NCBI GenBank assembly: GCA_023229135.1
Contig: JALNZT010000004.1
Location: 118,302-182,301, forward strand
Length of the DNA stretch: 64,000 nt
Origin: Bacteroidales bacterium
Lineage (GTDB): Bacteria; Bacteroidota; Bacteroidia; Bacteroidales; F082
Direction: 5' to 3'
Shown: positions 24,537 to 34,169 of the stretch, in pieces
How positions within the stretch are numbered: position 1 is the stretch's first letter
Layout of the letters: each line of letters opens with the position of its first letter
The notes under the pieces: generated by a model
What the model saw: only the letters and a program-made list of their open reading frames with translations
Told to the model about the DNA's origin: nothing
Databases searched by the model: none
Made by a program: the position numbers and the translations under genes

Positions 24537-26537
24537 ATGAAACGTTTTATACATCTTAGCATTATTGCCCTCGTTTTGATGAATATTCAGGTAGTTTTCT
24601 CACAGGAAAAACTGCCTGCCGACTGGCGTAAGCTGCACTACCTTTCCGCAGAAGAAATGGCCACACCGGTTACTAACAGCCTTAATTTTACAGAAACTGA
24701 CCCTCCTGAAAATCCCCGTATGGTGGCTGAGTTTGAACCCATGCAATCCGTTTTGATTCGATATCCTTTGGGGATTCCGTATTCGCTGATCGTTGAAATG
24801 GCAGAAGATATCAACGTGACAACCTTGGTTAGCAGCACCTCGCAAGCCAATCAGGTGCTGAATCTTTACACCCAAAATGGTGTGAATACGGACAATTGTA
24901 GTTTTATTATTGCGCCCAGCGACAGCCATTGGACACGCGATTATGGTCCTTGGTTTGTTTTTGATGGCAATAAGCAGCCCGGTATTGTTGACTTTCCGTA
25001 TGATCGACCTCGACCCAATGATAACAATGTGCCGCAAGCCGTCGCGGAGGAGTTAGGTGTGAATTTGTATGGCATGAATTTAGTCCATACAGGTGGAAAT
25101 ATGATGGTTGATGGGCGTGGTATGGCAGCTTCTACGGATTTGGTTTATGACGAAAATAATATGACACCCCAACAGGTTTCTGACAAAGTAGAAAGCTATC
25201 TTGGCATAACGCGCTACGATGTAACTGTTGACCCGTTAGACGATTATATCAAGCATATCGACTGCTGGGGAAAATATCTTGCTCCAGATAAAATACTGAT
25301 TGGTCAAGTACCCGAATCGGATTACCGCTATGAAGAATATGAAGCTGTGGCCAATTATTTTGCGACAACGCCTTCTGCTTATGGTTATCCATACAAGGTT
25401 TACAGGGTTTTTACGCCCGGCGGAAATCCAGCCACGCCTTACAGCAATTCAACGATAGTTAATAATAAAGTGCTGGTTCCGCTTACCGGAAGCCAATACG
25501 ATGACGAAGCCATGGCCGTGTATGAAGAAGCGATGCCGGGCTACGAAATTGTTGGAATTACTTGGAATAGCTGGTACAATACCGATGCCTTGCACTGTCG
25601 CACAAGAGGAATCGCTGATTTAGAAATGCTGTTTATTGATCACAGACCACTTTATGGCACAGTAAGTTACAAAGATTCGTTGGCTATTAGCAGCAAAATA
25701 ATTGCCTATTCGGGTGAGGATTTAGTAAACGATTCCCTATTGGTGTATTACAGCATTAACGGTGCGGCTTATCAAACCACTACTTTTGCAGCAAGTGCTG
25801 AGGAAGATGAATTTGTGGCTTATATTAAAGGTTACGAAGGAGGAGATACGGTAGATTATTACGTTTTTGCTAAGGACGAAACTGGCCGCCGCCTGATGCA
25901 GCCTTATACCGGTGCTTTTGATCCGCATCAGTTTATGGTTGAAGAACAGCAAATTACGGAGCTAACGATATTGCCGGATACGCTCTATTTTATCGATGAT
26001 TATGAAGATTACCTGATCCTTAAAAATGAAACAGCAGATCCAATTACGGTTACAGAAATGGGATTTGATGATGTGTGGTATTTTGATTTTTATGAACTAC
26101 CCGAATTGCCTTTTGTAATTGAACCTGGCGAAAGCATTGAAATAACAGTTTTTGTAGGGGTAATACTGCAAATGGATCCAGAGGAGTATATGTATGCAAA
26201 TATTGAGATTGCCACAGATATTGGTGATTATACGGTGCCGGCTAAAATTAGAAAAAGCTTGGTTAGTAGTATTTCAGAAGATAGAAATCTTGAAGCTCGG
26301 GTTTACCCCAATCCTTTTGATCAGCAGTTGAACATCAGGCTAAATTTGCCACAGTCAGAAAAGCTGCAAATTGTACTAACTGATTTGAGCGGAAGAATCG
26401 TTGAATTTGTTTCGGTGAGTGCTTTTGAGGCGGGCGAACATCAGCTGCAAATAGCTGGAAAGTTGGCGAAAGGCGTTTATTTCTTGAAGATAACTGATGG
26501 GAAGCAGCAGCAAATAATTAAGGTGATAAAGCAGTAG
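24537..26537 (+). CDS. Secreted peptidylarginine deiminase (PPAD-like) with T9SS type A sorting domain
   Basis: This 666-residue protein has a signal peptide ('LVLMNIQVVFSQ'). The guanidino-group-modifying fold spans ~60-370. Residues corresponding to the known PPAD active site are present: D135 ('HWTRDYGPWF'), H240 and D242 ('HIDCWGKYL'), N304 ('PYSNSTIVN') and catalytic C354 ('ALHCRTRGIAD'). The 'RPRPND' stretch (R157, R159) matches the two arginines that give Porphyromonas PPAD its preference for C-terminal arginine. An Ig-like region and a C-terminal 'VYPNPFDQQLNIRL...GVYFLKIT' sorting domain follow, also as in PPAD. It would convert arginine (protein-bound or free) to citrulline plus ammonia outside the cell. 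A plain agmatine deiminase is less likely, given the T9SS export. Confidence 0.87.
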   Translation: MKRFIHLSIIALVLMNIQVVFSQEKLPADWRKLHYLSAEEMATPVTNSLNFTETDPPENPRMVAEFEPMQSVLIRYPLGIPYSLIVEMAEDINVTTLVSSTSQANQVLNLYTQNGVNTDNCSFIIAPSDSHWTRDYGPWFVFDGNKQPGIVDFPYDRPRPNDNNVPQAVAEELGVNLYGMNLVHTGGNMMVDGRGMAASTDLVYDENNMTPQQVSDKVESYLGITRYDVTVDPLDDYIKHIDCWGKYLAPDKILIGQVPESDYRYEEYEAVANYFATTPSAYGYPYKVYRVFTPGGNPATPYSNSTIVNNKVLVPLTGSQYDDEAMAVYEEAMPGYEIVGITWNSWYNTDALHCRTRGIADLEMLFIDHRPLYGTVSYKDSLAISSKIIAYSGEDLVNDSLLVYYSINGAAYQTTTFAASAEEDEFVAYIKGYEGGDTVDYYVFAKDETGRRLMQPYTGAFDPHQFMVEEQQITELTILPDTLYFIDDYEDYLILKNETADPITVTEMGFDDVWYFDFYELPELPFVIEPGESIEITVFVGVILQMDPEEYMYANIEIATDIGDYTVPAKIRKSLVSSISEDRNLEARVYPNPFDQQLNIRLNLPQSEKLQIVLTDLSGRIVEFVSVSAFEAGEHQLQIAGKLAKGVYFLKITDGKQQQIIKVIKQ

Positions 26538-26639
26538 ATTATTATTTTTCCAACTCATTCGGGCTGCGACTCATCAGAATTCGCCTGAATGTTGTATCCT
26601 GAATACAAGTGAAGCAGCTCAAGAAGCAGCACGACTTTT

Positions 26640-26759
26640 TTATACCAAAATCTGACTCAGATAGACAGCGGCAATCAAAGCAAGAATAACAAGCCAGACT
26701 TTTACCTTAGTAGGCAAATCATCTGTCTTTTCGTCGTAGTCAAAGTCGTTTTTTTTCAT
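26640..26759 (-). CDS. 39-residue single-pass membrane protein
   Basis: This small reading frame has an ATG at 26759 and a TAA at 26640. It begins with a charged, acidic segment ('MKKNDFDYDEKTDDLPTKVK') followed by one hydrophobic helix ('VWLVILALIAAVYLSQILV') that runs to the C-terminus. The pattern (soluble acidic N-terminus, C-terminal tail anchor) is that of a real small membrane protein, not a random frame. It lies in the 400-bp gap between the arginine deiminase gene and the beta-barrel gene. The rest of that gap shows nothing. The function is unknown. Confidence 0.6.
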   Translation of the reverse strand: MKKNDFDYDEKTDDLPTKVKVWLVILALIAAVYLSQILV

Positions 26760-26937
26760 CGTTTAGAAAGTGCTTTTTGGTATTGCTGTTGAAAAGTCAA
26801 ATATACACAGAAATATTATTATTTTACAACAAAAGACATAGACTATTGCTAATCAGTATTTTGAGTTTATGTTTTTAGTAGACTACTGCTGGTAATCAGG
26901 CGTTGGCCAGGTGTTTTTATTAAAGTTAAACTGTTAA

Positions 26938-28182
26938 TTAAGGTAGTTTACTCAACCTCTCGCCATTGCGGAAAGCTACTATAAAGGCATCATACACCCC
27001 ATGTGTTGAGCGAATTGTATTTCTGCGTTGGGCAGCCTGATCATAATTGCTGTACGAGCCTATCGTGTATATATAATACCCGTTATAGGTGTTTTCCATG
27101 ATTTCTGCGGCAGGCAAATTATAGTTTTTTGCCAATTCCTGTTTAGAAATTTGACGCCCGTATCGCGCCCGTATTTGTACCCTGTATTCAGTGCCGGTAT
27201 AAACAGGCTTTGGTGTGGGAGTTTCTTTCACAATAACTTCTTCAACAATTTTTTCCGGTTCAGCTTTGGGTTGCAGCTCGAGTACATCAATAACACGGTT
27301 AAAGCCTTCAGAATCACTTTTATCAGTGGGTTCAACAGGTATAAGTGCATCAGGTTCGACGACCTGTAGGTCAGATTCTGCTTCGGGTACCATCCTAATA
27401 TTTTTTCCGGTACTTTTAAAAGTATAAGAAAAACCAATGGAAGTGTGGTTATAGACGTCATATTTAAAGCCATTGGCATGATTGTCGAGCAGATCAGAAT
27501 TAAGTGCCCTGTTAGCGGTTTCAATCCGTAACGACCAGTTTTTATTGAAGTGGTAATCGAAGCCAATTCCACCCATCAATACGCCTTCAAGTGTTCGGCC
27601 ATCAATACCAGTTCCGTTTCCAAAACCTCTTTTGGCGAGTATTTTATTTGAGCCCAGCTCGTAAACGGTTGTGTTATAATTAAGTAAGCCTACACCAACA
27701 ACCAGGTTGATATTCCAAGGCCGATCGGCACGATAACCACCAATCAGGTTGTTGAGGTTTATGGCTGTATTGAGGTTAAATTCAATCAATTCGGAGTTAA
27801 AATATTTTTTCCATTCGCGCCTGGTACCTGCCAGCTCAGAATATAACGCTTGTCCGCGTAGGCTGAAAATAGGGCCTATCTGGTATTCAAGCATCAGCGA
27901 GCCGCCAAACTTCCATTCGTTTTCGTAATTGCTTACAGGGTAATACTTGTACTGTTTTACGTCACCAAAAAATAATGTAGGCCCGAAGCTGACAGACAAT
28001 CGCAGGGCATTGGGTGAAGAGCCGCTATAGGAGGGCGTAGTTTCCGAAGATTTTTTGGGGCGCGATTCTGGCTTAGCTGATTGTTTGGAATAAGTTGTTT
28101 GAGCAATTGAATAGTTTGATATCAAAGCAGTTACAAAAAATATCAATACCAGATGCGATAGTTTGGTGTACACTTCTTTCAT
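26938..28182 (-). CDS. Outer-membrane beta-barrel protein with C-terminal SPOR-like domain
   Basis: This 414-residue protein has a signal peptide ('VTALISNYSIAQ'). After a Ser/Pro-rich linker, ~55-255 is an outer-membrane barrel ('LRLSVSFGPTLFFGDVKQYK', 'FSLRGQALYSELAG', 'GGIGFDYHFNKNWSLRIE', 'TSIGFSYTF'). A Pro/Glu-rich spacer follows ('PKPVYTGTE'). The last ~70 residues ('EYRVQIRARYGRQISKQELA', 'TYNGYYIYTIGSYSNYDQA') are SPOR-like, a fold that binds denuded peptidoglycan. The protein could thus connect outer membrane and cell wall. Its start lies about 90 bp beyond the lysS terminator. Confidence 0.78.
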   Translation of the reverse strand: MKEVYTKLSHLVLIFFVTALISNYSIAQTTYSKQSAKPESRPKKSSETTPSYSGSSPNALRLSVSFGPTLFFGDVKQYKYYPVSNYENEWKFGGSLMLEYQIGPIFSLRGQALYSELAGTRREWKKYFNSELIEFNLNTAINLNNLIGGYRADRPWNINLVVGVGLLNYNTTVYELGSNKILAKRGFGNGTGIDGRTLEGVLMGGIGFDYHFNKNWSLRIETANRALNSDLLDNHANGFKYDVYNHTSIGFSYTFKSTGKNIRMVPEAESDLQVVEPDALIPVEPTDKSDSEGFNRVIDVLELQPKAEPEKIVEEVIVKETPTPKPVYTGTEYRVQIRARYGRQISKQELAKNYNLPAAEIMENTYNGYYIYTIGSYSNYDQAAQRRNTIRSTHGVYDAFIVAFRNGERLSKLP

Positions 28183-28274
28183 GGTTTCTGGTGTGTTGAA
28201 TTCAATAGGGTGGTTATTATGGTGCTTAGCTGGCTAAATTAAAGAAAAACTTTAGTCTTAATCGATGAAAAATT

Positions 28275-28310
28275 AAGGGGTTATAAACAGTTTATTGTTT
28301 ATAACCCCTT
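28275..28310. terminator. Strong terminator downstream of lysS
   Basis: A perfect 15-bp stem (aaggggttataaaca / tgtttataacccctt) has a 6-base loop. Read on the minus strand it is followed by TTAATTTTTC, so it ends the lysS transcript. On the plus strand it is followed by TGTTTTTT. Confidence 0.88.
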
Positions 28311-28320
28311 TGTTTTTTCT

Positions 28321-30051
28321 TTATTTATTTAAGCTGGCTATCCAACTTTCTACTTCTTCAAGTTGGAGGGCGTCGATAGATAGTTTATTTTTTTTACGCA
28401 ACCCATTCAGCTTTTGGAGCAGTGCAGTGGCTTTTTCCTCGCGTATGGCTTCCAGATTATGATAGCCTGCTTCCAAAATCAGCTCAGCCCAGGCTTGCGG
28501 AATAGTGTATTTTAATAAATCTTTAACTTCAAGTTGCTTTTGTGCTTTTTCCGGCCGCATCTGTGGGAAAAATAACACTTCCTGAATGCTTGTTTGGCCT
28601 GTGAGCAGCATCACCAAGCGGTCGATGCCAATTCCCATGCCAGAAGTAGGAGGCATGCCATATTCTAGTGCACGCAAAAAGTCCTGATCAATAAACATGG
28701 CTTCGTCATCGCCACGCTCGGAAAGCTGCATCTGTTCTTCAAAGCGCTTCCGTTGATCAATTGGGTCATTAAGTTCGGTGTATGCGTTGGCAATTTCTTT
28801 GCCATTGATAAACAATTCAAAGCGTTCGGTAAGATCTGGGTTATCGCGGTGGCGTTTGGTAAGTGGCGACATTTCAACAGGATAATCAGTGATGAAAGTG
28901 GGCTGAATATAATGTGACTCACATTTTTCACCAAAAATTTCGTCGATTAGTTTTCCTTTGCCCATACTTTCGTCCACGTCGATATTCAACTTTTTGCACA
29001 CATCGCGCAAGGCAACTTCGTCCATTCCCAGTACATCAAAACCAGTATGTATTTTAATAGCTTCGAGTATGGGAACACGCGCAAAAACTGGCTCAAAATT
29101 GATTTCGCGTTCGCCTACTTTCACGGTTTTTTTGTTGATAGTTTCGGCCACCACATGCTTAACCATCGTTTCGGTGAAATCCATCATCCAGCGGTAATCT
29201 TTGTAAGCCACATAAATTTCCAAAACAGTAAACTCAGGGTTATGTGTGCGGTCCATGCCTTCGTTACGGAAGTCTTTAGCAAACTCATATACGCCATCAA
29301 AACCTCCTACGATAAGGCGTTTCAGGTAAAGCTCATTGGCAATGCGCAAATAAAGTGGCATATCTAACGCATTGTGATGGGTGATAAACGGCCTGGCAGC
29401 AGCACCTCCCGGAATAGGTTGTAAAATGGGTGTTTCAACTTCTAAGTAATCAAACTTATTGAAAAAGTTGCGCATGCTATTGATCACTTTGGTGCGTTTC
29501 ACAAAAGTGTCTTTAACGGTTTCATTCACGATCAAATCCACATAGCGCATGCGGTAACGCTGCTCCGGATCGGTGAAGGCGTCGTACAGCACACCGTCTT
29601 TTTCCTTTACGATAGGAAGTGGCCGCAGCGATTTGCTCAATATTTTAAGTGAAGTTACGTGAATTGTAATTTCGCCCATCTGTGTGATAAACACAAAACC
29701 CTCTACGCCAATAATATCGCCAATATCGAGGTGACGTTTGAATATGATATTATAAAAACTTTTATCCTCGTCGGGGCATAAATCGTCACGTTTTATATAC
29801 AGCTGAATGCGTCCTGCACTGTCTTGAAGCTCTACAAATGAAGCTGCGCCCATAATCCGGCGGCTCATAATGCGTCCAGCAATGCTCACCTGCTTGAACT
29901 GTTCTGGATTTTGCTCAAAATTATCCAGAATTTTCTCGGTAGAAGTGCTTACCTCAAAGGCTTCTGGTGGATAGGGATTGATGCCCATTTTATAAATTTC
30001 GGCCAGTGATTGCCGACGCTGCTGTTCCTGCTCACTCAAAATCATGCTCAT
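28321..30051 (-). CDS. lysS: Lysyl-tRNA synthetase (class II)
   Basis: This 576-residue protein matches bacterial LysS over its full length. The N-terminal OB-fold anticodon-binding domain ('VSIAGRIMSRRIMGAASFVE') is followed by class II motif 2 ('FRNEGMDRTHNPEFTVLE') and motif 3 ('GMGIGIDRLVMLLTG'). A ~70-residue extra C-terminal segment after motif 3 is usual in Bacteroidota LysS. The ATG at 30051 was chosen ('MSMILSEQEQQRRQSL'); the ATG at 30045 is also possible. It charges tRNA-Lys with lysine. A -7-type TATCTTTG is at 30068-30075 (minus strand), and a terminator follows the gene. Confidence 0.97.
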   Translation of the reverse strand: MSMILSEQEQQRRQSLAEIYKMGINPYPPEAFEVSTSTEKILDNFEQNPEQFKQVSIAGRIMSRRIMGAASFVELQDSAGRIQLYIKRDDLCPDEDKSFYNIIFKRHLDIGDIIGVEGFVFITQMGEITIHVTSLKILSKSLRPLPIVKEKDGVLYDAFTDPEQRYRMRYVDLIVNETVKDTFVKRTKVINSMRNFFNKFDYLEVETPILQPIPGGAAARPFITHHNALDMPLYLRIANELYLKRLIVGGFDGVYEFAKDFRNEGMDRTHNPEFTVLEIYVAYKDYRWMMDFTETMVKHVVAETINKKTVKVGEREINFEPVFARVPILEAIKIHTGFDVLGMDEVALRDVCKKLNIDVDESMGKGKLIDEIFGEKCESHYIQPTFITDYPVEMSPLTKRHRDNPDLTERFELFINGKEIANAYTELNDPIDQRKRFEEQMQLSERGDDEAMFIDQDFLRALEYGMPPTSGMGIGIDRLVMLLTGQTSIQEVLFFPQMRPEKAQKQLEVKDLLKYTIPQAWAELILEAGYHNLEAIREEKATALLQKLNGLRKKNKLSIDALQLEEVESWIASLNK

Positions 30052-30101
30052 AGTCAAAAAATTTCGGCAAAGATAGCTAAACTACGGGAAAACAGTAGGG
30101 G

Positions 30102-30190
30102 ATTCAAGATTCAAAGATTCGATGACCTGCCTGCTGCCTGCCTGGCCGTCAGACAGGACCGCAGGAAGGCAGGTTCAAAGATTCAAAGAC
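30102..30190 (+). repeat. ATTCAAAG array with dispersed ~50-bp repeat, copy B
   Basis: Copies of the octamer attcaaag/attcaaga flank a 50-bp element at 30125-30174 (acctgcctgctgcctgcct ... gcaggaaggcaggt), followed by ttcaaagattcaaag. The same two-part arrangement, in the reverse direction, occurs at 63818-63920. Outside this block, the 420-bp gap between lysS and the next terminator shows only a small 'gcagaaaggcctttctgc' palindrome. Confidence 0.8.
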
Positions 30191-30411
30191 CTGCTTGCTA
30201 ACCGCAGAAAGGCCTTTCTGCTACAAGTAGATTTACCTGCTGAAGGTAAGAAGGGTCAATGATTTGGATCGGTACTTAGCAGGGGAGTTCACTAAGGATT
30301 GTGATTTTTTTCCGGCGCGGCATTTACGCTCTACTTCGTAATAATCCCCGTTATTATGGATCACTTTAGTCCCAGATTTCCGGAATTGAAAAAACGCTGT
30401 TCTTTCAGCAT

Positions 30412-30450
30412 AAAAAAACGGTATTGTAAGTTTCTTACAATACCGTTTTT
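30412..30450. terminator. Terminator downstream of the BNR-repeat T9SS gene
   Basis: A perfect 17-bp stem (aaaaacggtattgtaag / cttacaataccgttttt) closes a 3-base ttt loop. Read on the minus strand it lies 24 bp after the stop of the gene starting at 34169. Confidence 0.9.
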
Positions 30451-30473
30451 ATGTCTGTTGCTGATTACAAAGA

Positions 30474-33400
30474 CTATCTAATAATCAATTTACGGTCAAC
30501 GCGCGATTTTCCATCAATGATTAAGTGATAAACACCGGCAGGTAAGTGACTTAGTTCCAGTTTCCATTTGCCGTCATTGGTTTGCAATTCTGTAGTTGAA
30601 TAAACATTAACGCCTTGTGCATCAAACACATTGAGCTGTACTTTTTGTTTATCCATTGATTGCATATCAAGGTAGAATACACCATCACCCGGATTGGGAT
30701 AAACAGCCAGCTTGATAGCTGTTGCTTCGTTGATTCCGGTGCAGTTGATAAACTCAATCAACACTTCGTCGGAGCGACTTATGCAGTTATTTTCACTGAT
30801 AAGTTCAACCCAAACAGTTTGTGTTCCATAGCCGAATCCAGTGGTGTCAACAACAATAGTCTGTGTGCTTTCACCATTCGACCAATTGTAGGTATAGCCT
30901 TCATTAGCAGCATCTAGTGTATATTGTTCGCTGCCACAAAAAACCTTGTTTTCGCCCAGCGAAACAGTTGGTGGAACATCATTTACAGTAACTTGAAGCG
31001 TATCGCTATTTACGCAGCCTAAAGCTGATGTAACTTCTACCCAAATTTCGTGTGTTCCAACGCCAAGCTCAGCACCTTCATAAGTAACATTAGCCGTTGT
31101 TTGGCCTGTTGACCAAAGATAGGTAGCACCATCAACAGTCGCATCAAGGCTAATGGAAGCGTCTTTGCAAAGCTGCTGATCTGCACCCAGGTTTACTGCT
31201 GGAATTTCGCCAAAAGTTACCATTACGGTATCGGCGTTTTCGCAGCCATTTTCTGAGGTTACTTTCACCCAGATTTCATGTGTGCCAAAACCAAAATCCT
31301 CGGCAGAGGCTTCAATGTTTGAAGTCGTTGCGCCGTTTGACCATTCAAAGCTGGCTCCTTCGGTATTGGCATCCAGGCTGATGAGGTCCGTTCCGCAAGC
31401 AAACTGATCCTCGCCCAAGTTGGGTTGTGGAAGTGCATAAACTACCACAGTTACCGGATCGCCTGCAATCGTATCATTTTCGATGATAGCGAAAGGCAGA
31501 TAGATACTGGTTTCGGCTGGGCTAACTGTTGCTTCCTGAGTTTCGGAGATTACCTCGCCTGTGGCTGTTGTCCAAAGATAGCTAAAGGTTTCTCCTTGTC
31601 CTGTTGCTTCCACGAAAAGAGTGCTGCTTTCGCCTGCGCAGATTTCAGCTGGATTAGCCTCTGAAATAACCATGATGTCAGCTACTTTCAAGTGTATTGG
31701 CACTTCGAGTAAAGGATTATCGGGGTCGTTATTTGAGATTTTCAGTTGTGCGTAATAATCGCCCAACTCAACGTCCTGTGCGTTAAAGCCAATAGTGATT
31801 GTATCTGATTGTCCGGCTACAATAGTACCATTATTCGGAGCGTAGTTCATCCAGCTAATCACGTTGAGGGTATAATCTTCTACTTCACCGTAAGATGTTG
31901 TTCCACAAGGCGATACTTCACCAGTATAAGTTATTCTAATACGCATGCGGGTTTCGCCTGGAACTGATCCAACGGGAGGCTCAATCATGGCAGAATATGG
32001 GCCGTTTCCGGGTGAGCCTGAAACAATAATTGGATCATCATCAAAAACACCGTTTTGATCCCAGTCAATCCAAACGCCACATTGGTCACTGCTGTATGGT
32101 TTCCCGTTAGTTACAGTTAGCTGCATAGGCTCGCCTGTGCGCACTTCTGTTGACATGGTTTCGGTGTAATCGGCATAACCGTCTTCGCCTGAGACATTGT
32201 TGATATCACCAAATTCAACCTTTGAAATATACTCATCACCGCCACCGGAAGCAGCACAATAATCGGTTATTTCGCGTGGCAGACCAATCACCTCAGAGCT
32301 AACACTGTAGTTCATATCAAGTTGACCAACATTGCTGATAACAAGCTGCTGAGTAGCCGTTGCTCCAGGTTGTAAAATCTGAAAAACGCTTGCAGGATCA
32401 ACGCTGATGCGCGCGTCGCCCCACTGCACGGTGGCACGGGCAGCACCGCTTTCGCCATCATCGGTGTAGGCAGCCGTTACGCCATAAGTAAAGACACCAT
32501 AATCAGGCAATTGATCGGCATAATTTAGATCTTCGGTAGTGCCAATCAGCTCGTTGTTTCGGTAAATATTAAAATGGATAAAGCCGGCTTCTGCCTCGTA
32601 TTGCCACTCCAGAGCTGTTTCGCCGGTTTCAAAAGGTGTTTCAGCAACTAAATCGAAAGGTCTGCTTAGGGCGTTTGTTTCGTAAGGTGAAGTATAAGTC
32701 ATCATATAACCCAGTCGGTTATCAGCCCAAACGGGATATACTTTTCCGCCGCGTGCCGAGATGCCGAGATAATCGCCCATATAGCCACCGGCCAAACCGG
32801 GAATAGGAGAGGGCGTGAAAGCTACGTCAGAAACTTTGAAATCTTCCCAGGTTTCGCCACCGTCAAAGCTGTTGGCACAAAATGTTTCGCATTGGTTACT
32901 ATTTACATTTCTGTCGTCGTAGAACACAACGCTCAGGATACCGTTTTCTGGATCGCAGCTAATCCAAGGGAAATAATGCTCTTTGCCTTCGCCATAAGGA
33001 TCTTGGTTTACACGGGTGGGAGTAGACCAAGTATTTCCCTGATCGGTAGATTTTATCATGTAGACGTCAATACTTTCGTTTTGATTGACACCAGGAATAC
33101 CGATATTTGTCCAAACCACGTATATATTTCCGTTATTCGGGCCGCCTGAGATATCAACAGACATCACCGGAAAGCTGTTTACGCGGTGGTTTTTGCTGGT
33201 TTCGGTAGTACGGATTCCGCGTAGATTGTCAATGATGCGGGTGGCATCTTCCCAGGTTTCGCCACCATCGAATGAACGGGCAAATCCAAGTGCTTTTTCG
33301 TCCGTTGGCCACCCATCATAAATTGCCCATACAGCATATACTTCGCCATTAGGGCCTGTGTTTAGGTTTACGCCCTGGTTATGGCTTCCTGCATTTACAG

Positions 33401-34169
33401 CATTGCTGATAGGTACTCTTGGTGTCCAGGTATCTCCATCATCTGATGAATAAGAAACAACGATTTCAGAATCGTAGGAGCCACCAAAGTCTGTCCAAAC
33501 GTTATAGAGATTTCCTTCGTAGGTGGAGGTGAGACTGTTGTCGATCCAGAAATGATTTTTGTCGGCCAGCGAGCCCGGGTTTGGCGCGATAGTGCGTGCC
33601 GTCCAGTTTGCGCCTTGGTCATCGGAATAAGCTACACCTTGCCCGCCTGGATTTGAAATATAGTTTACATACCAGCGACCGTTGAGGCCGATGGCAGTGG
33701 CCGGGTCGCCGCTATTGCCACCAGAAACACCTTGTATTTTGCCATGCCAGGTTTCGCCATAATCAAAGGAGTAAAAGTCGTTGGCGCCATAAAGCGATCC
33801 CACGGGATTTTGGGTGGAGTTGTTGGATTGTAAAACTACGTCAGGATTGTTAGGGTCAATAAAGATTGAGTTTTCTGACTGAGTAGAGTTTTGTGTTGTT
33901 ACCGGTACATCAGGTGAGTCATCGGTAAGTACAGAATAGGCTGTAATTTTACTGCCGGTAAAAATCGCTTCGGCAGTGCGCATTTCCGGATTTAAGGTAT
34001 ATAAACCTTTTGCAGCCAAACGCTTATAGTATCCGTTGTTGTCAACGCGGGTGTCAACCATATTGCGACGTTCGCGTTCTGTTTTGCTGTCGTCGCTGAT
34101 TACCCATTGCATGCCTGCAACAAGTATGATTACCAAGGAACTAAGCAGTATGATAAAATTCTTTTTCAT
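30474..34169 (-). CDS. Large secreted BNR/sialidase-like-fold protein with GEVED domain and T9SS type A sorting domain
   Basis: This 1231-residue protein starts with an N-terminal hydrophobic segment ('FIILLSSLVIILVAGMQWVI'). At ~130-500 there is a propeller with at least five BNR/Asp-box repeats ('SDDQGANWTART', 'SSDDGDTWTPRV', 'SFDGGETWEDAT', 'STDQGNTWSTPT'), as in the six-bladed sialidase-type fold. Sialidase activity is not shown. An FN3-like unit ('FNIYRNNELIGTTEDLNY') follows, then a GEVED domain ('YADYTETMST', 'VWIDWDQNGVFDDD', 'SYGEVEDYTLNV'), and three ~70-residue repeats with 'LG.....C....LDA...GATYLWS.G.TT' that resemble Ig-like modules. A type A sorting domain ends it ('VYPNPGDGVFYLDM', 'LPAGVYHLIIDG'). 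It is likely a surface adhesin or glycan-binding protein. Confidence 0.82.
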   Translation of the reverse strand: MKKNFIILLSSLVIILVAGMQWVISDDSKTERERRNMVDTRVDNNGYYKRLAAKGLYTLNPEMRTAEAIFTGSKITAYSVLTDDSPDVPVTTQNSTQSENSIFIDPNNPDVVLQSNNSTQNPVGSLYGANDFYSFDYGETWHGKIQGVSGGNSGDPATAIGLNGRWYVNYISNPGGQGVAYSDDQGANWTARTIAPNPGSLADKNHFWIDNSLTSTYEGNLYNVWTDFGGSYDSEIVVSYSSDDGDTWTPRVPISNAVNAGSHNQGVNLNTGPNGEVYAVWAIYDGWPTDEKALGFARSFDGGETWEDATRIIDNLRGIRTTETSKNHRVNSFPVMSVDISGGPNNGNIYVVWTNIGIPGVNQNESIDVYMIKSTDQGNTWSTPTRVNQDPYGEGKEHYFPWISCDPENGILSVVFYDDRNVNSNQCETFCANSFDGGETWEDFKVSDVAFTPSPIPGLAGGYMGDYLGISARGGKVYPVWADNRLGYMMTYTSPYETNALSRPFDLVAETPFETGETALEWQYEAEAGFIHFNIYRNNELIGTTEDLNYADQLPDYGVFTYGVTAAYTDDGESGAARATVQWGDARISVDPASVFQILQPGATATQQLVISNVGQLDMNYSVSSEVIGLPREITDYCAASGGGDEYISKVEFGDINNVSGEDGYADYTETMSTEVRTGEPMQLTVTNGKPYSSDQCGVWIDWDQNGVFDDDPIIVSGSPGNGPYSAMIEPPVGSVPGETRMRIRITYTGEVSPCGTTSYGEVEDYTLNVISWMNYAPNNGTIVAGQSDTITIGFNAQDVELGDYYAQLKISNNDPDNPLLEVPIHLKVADIMVISEANPAEICAGESSTLFVEATGQGETFSYLWTTATGEVISETQEATVSPAETSIYLPFAIIENDTIAGDPVTVVVYALPQPNLGEDQFACGTDLISLDANTEGASFEWSNGATTSNIEASAEDFGFGTHEIWVKVTSENGCENADTVMVTFGEIPAVNLGADQQLCKDASISLDATVDGATYLWSTGQTTANVTYEGAELGVGTHEIWVEVTSALGCVNSDTLQVTVNDVPPTVSLGENKVFCGSEQYTLDAANEGYTYNWSNGESTQTIVVDTTGFGYGTQTVWVELISENNCISRSDEVLIEFINCTGINEATAIKLAVYPNPGDGVFYLDMQSMDKQKVQLNVFDAQGVNVYSTTELQTNDGKWKLELSHLPAGVYHLIIDGKSRVDRKLIIR

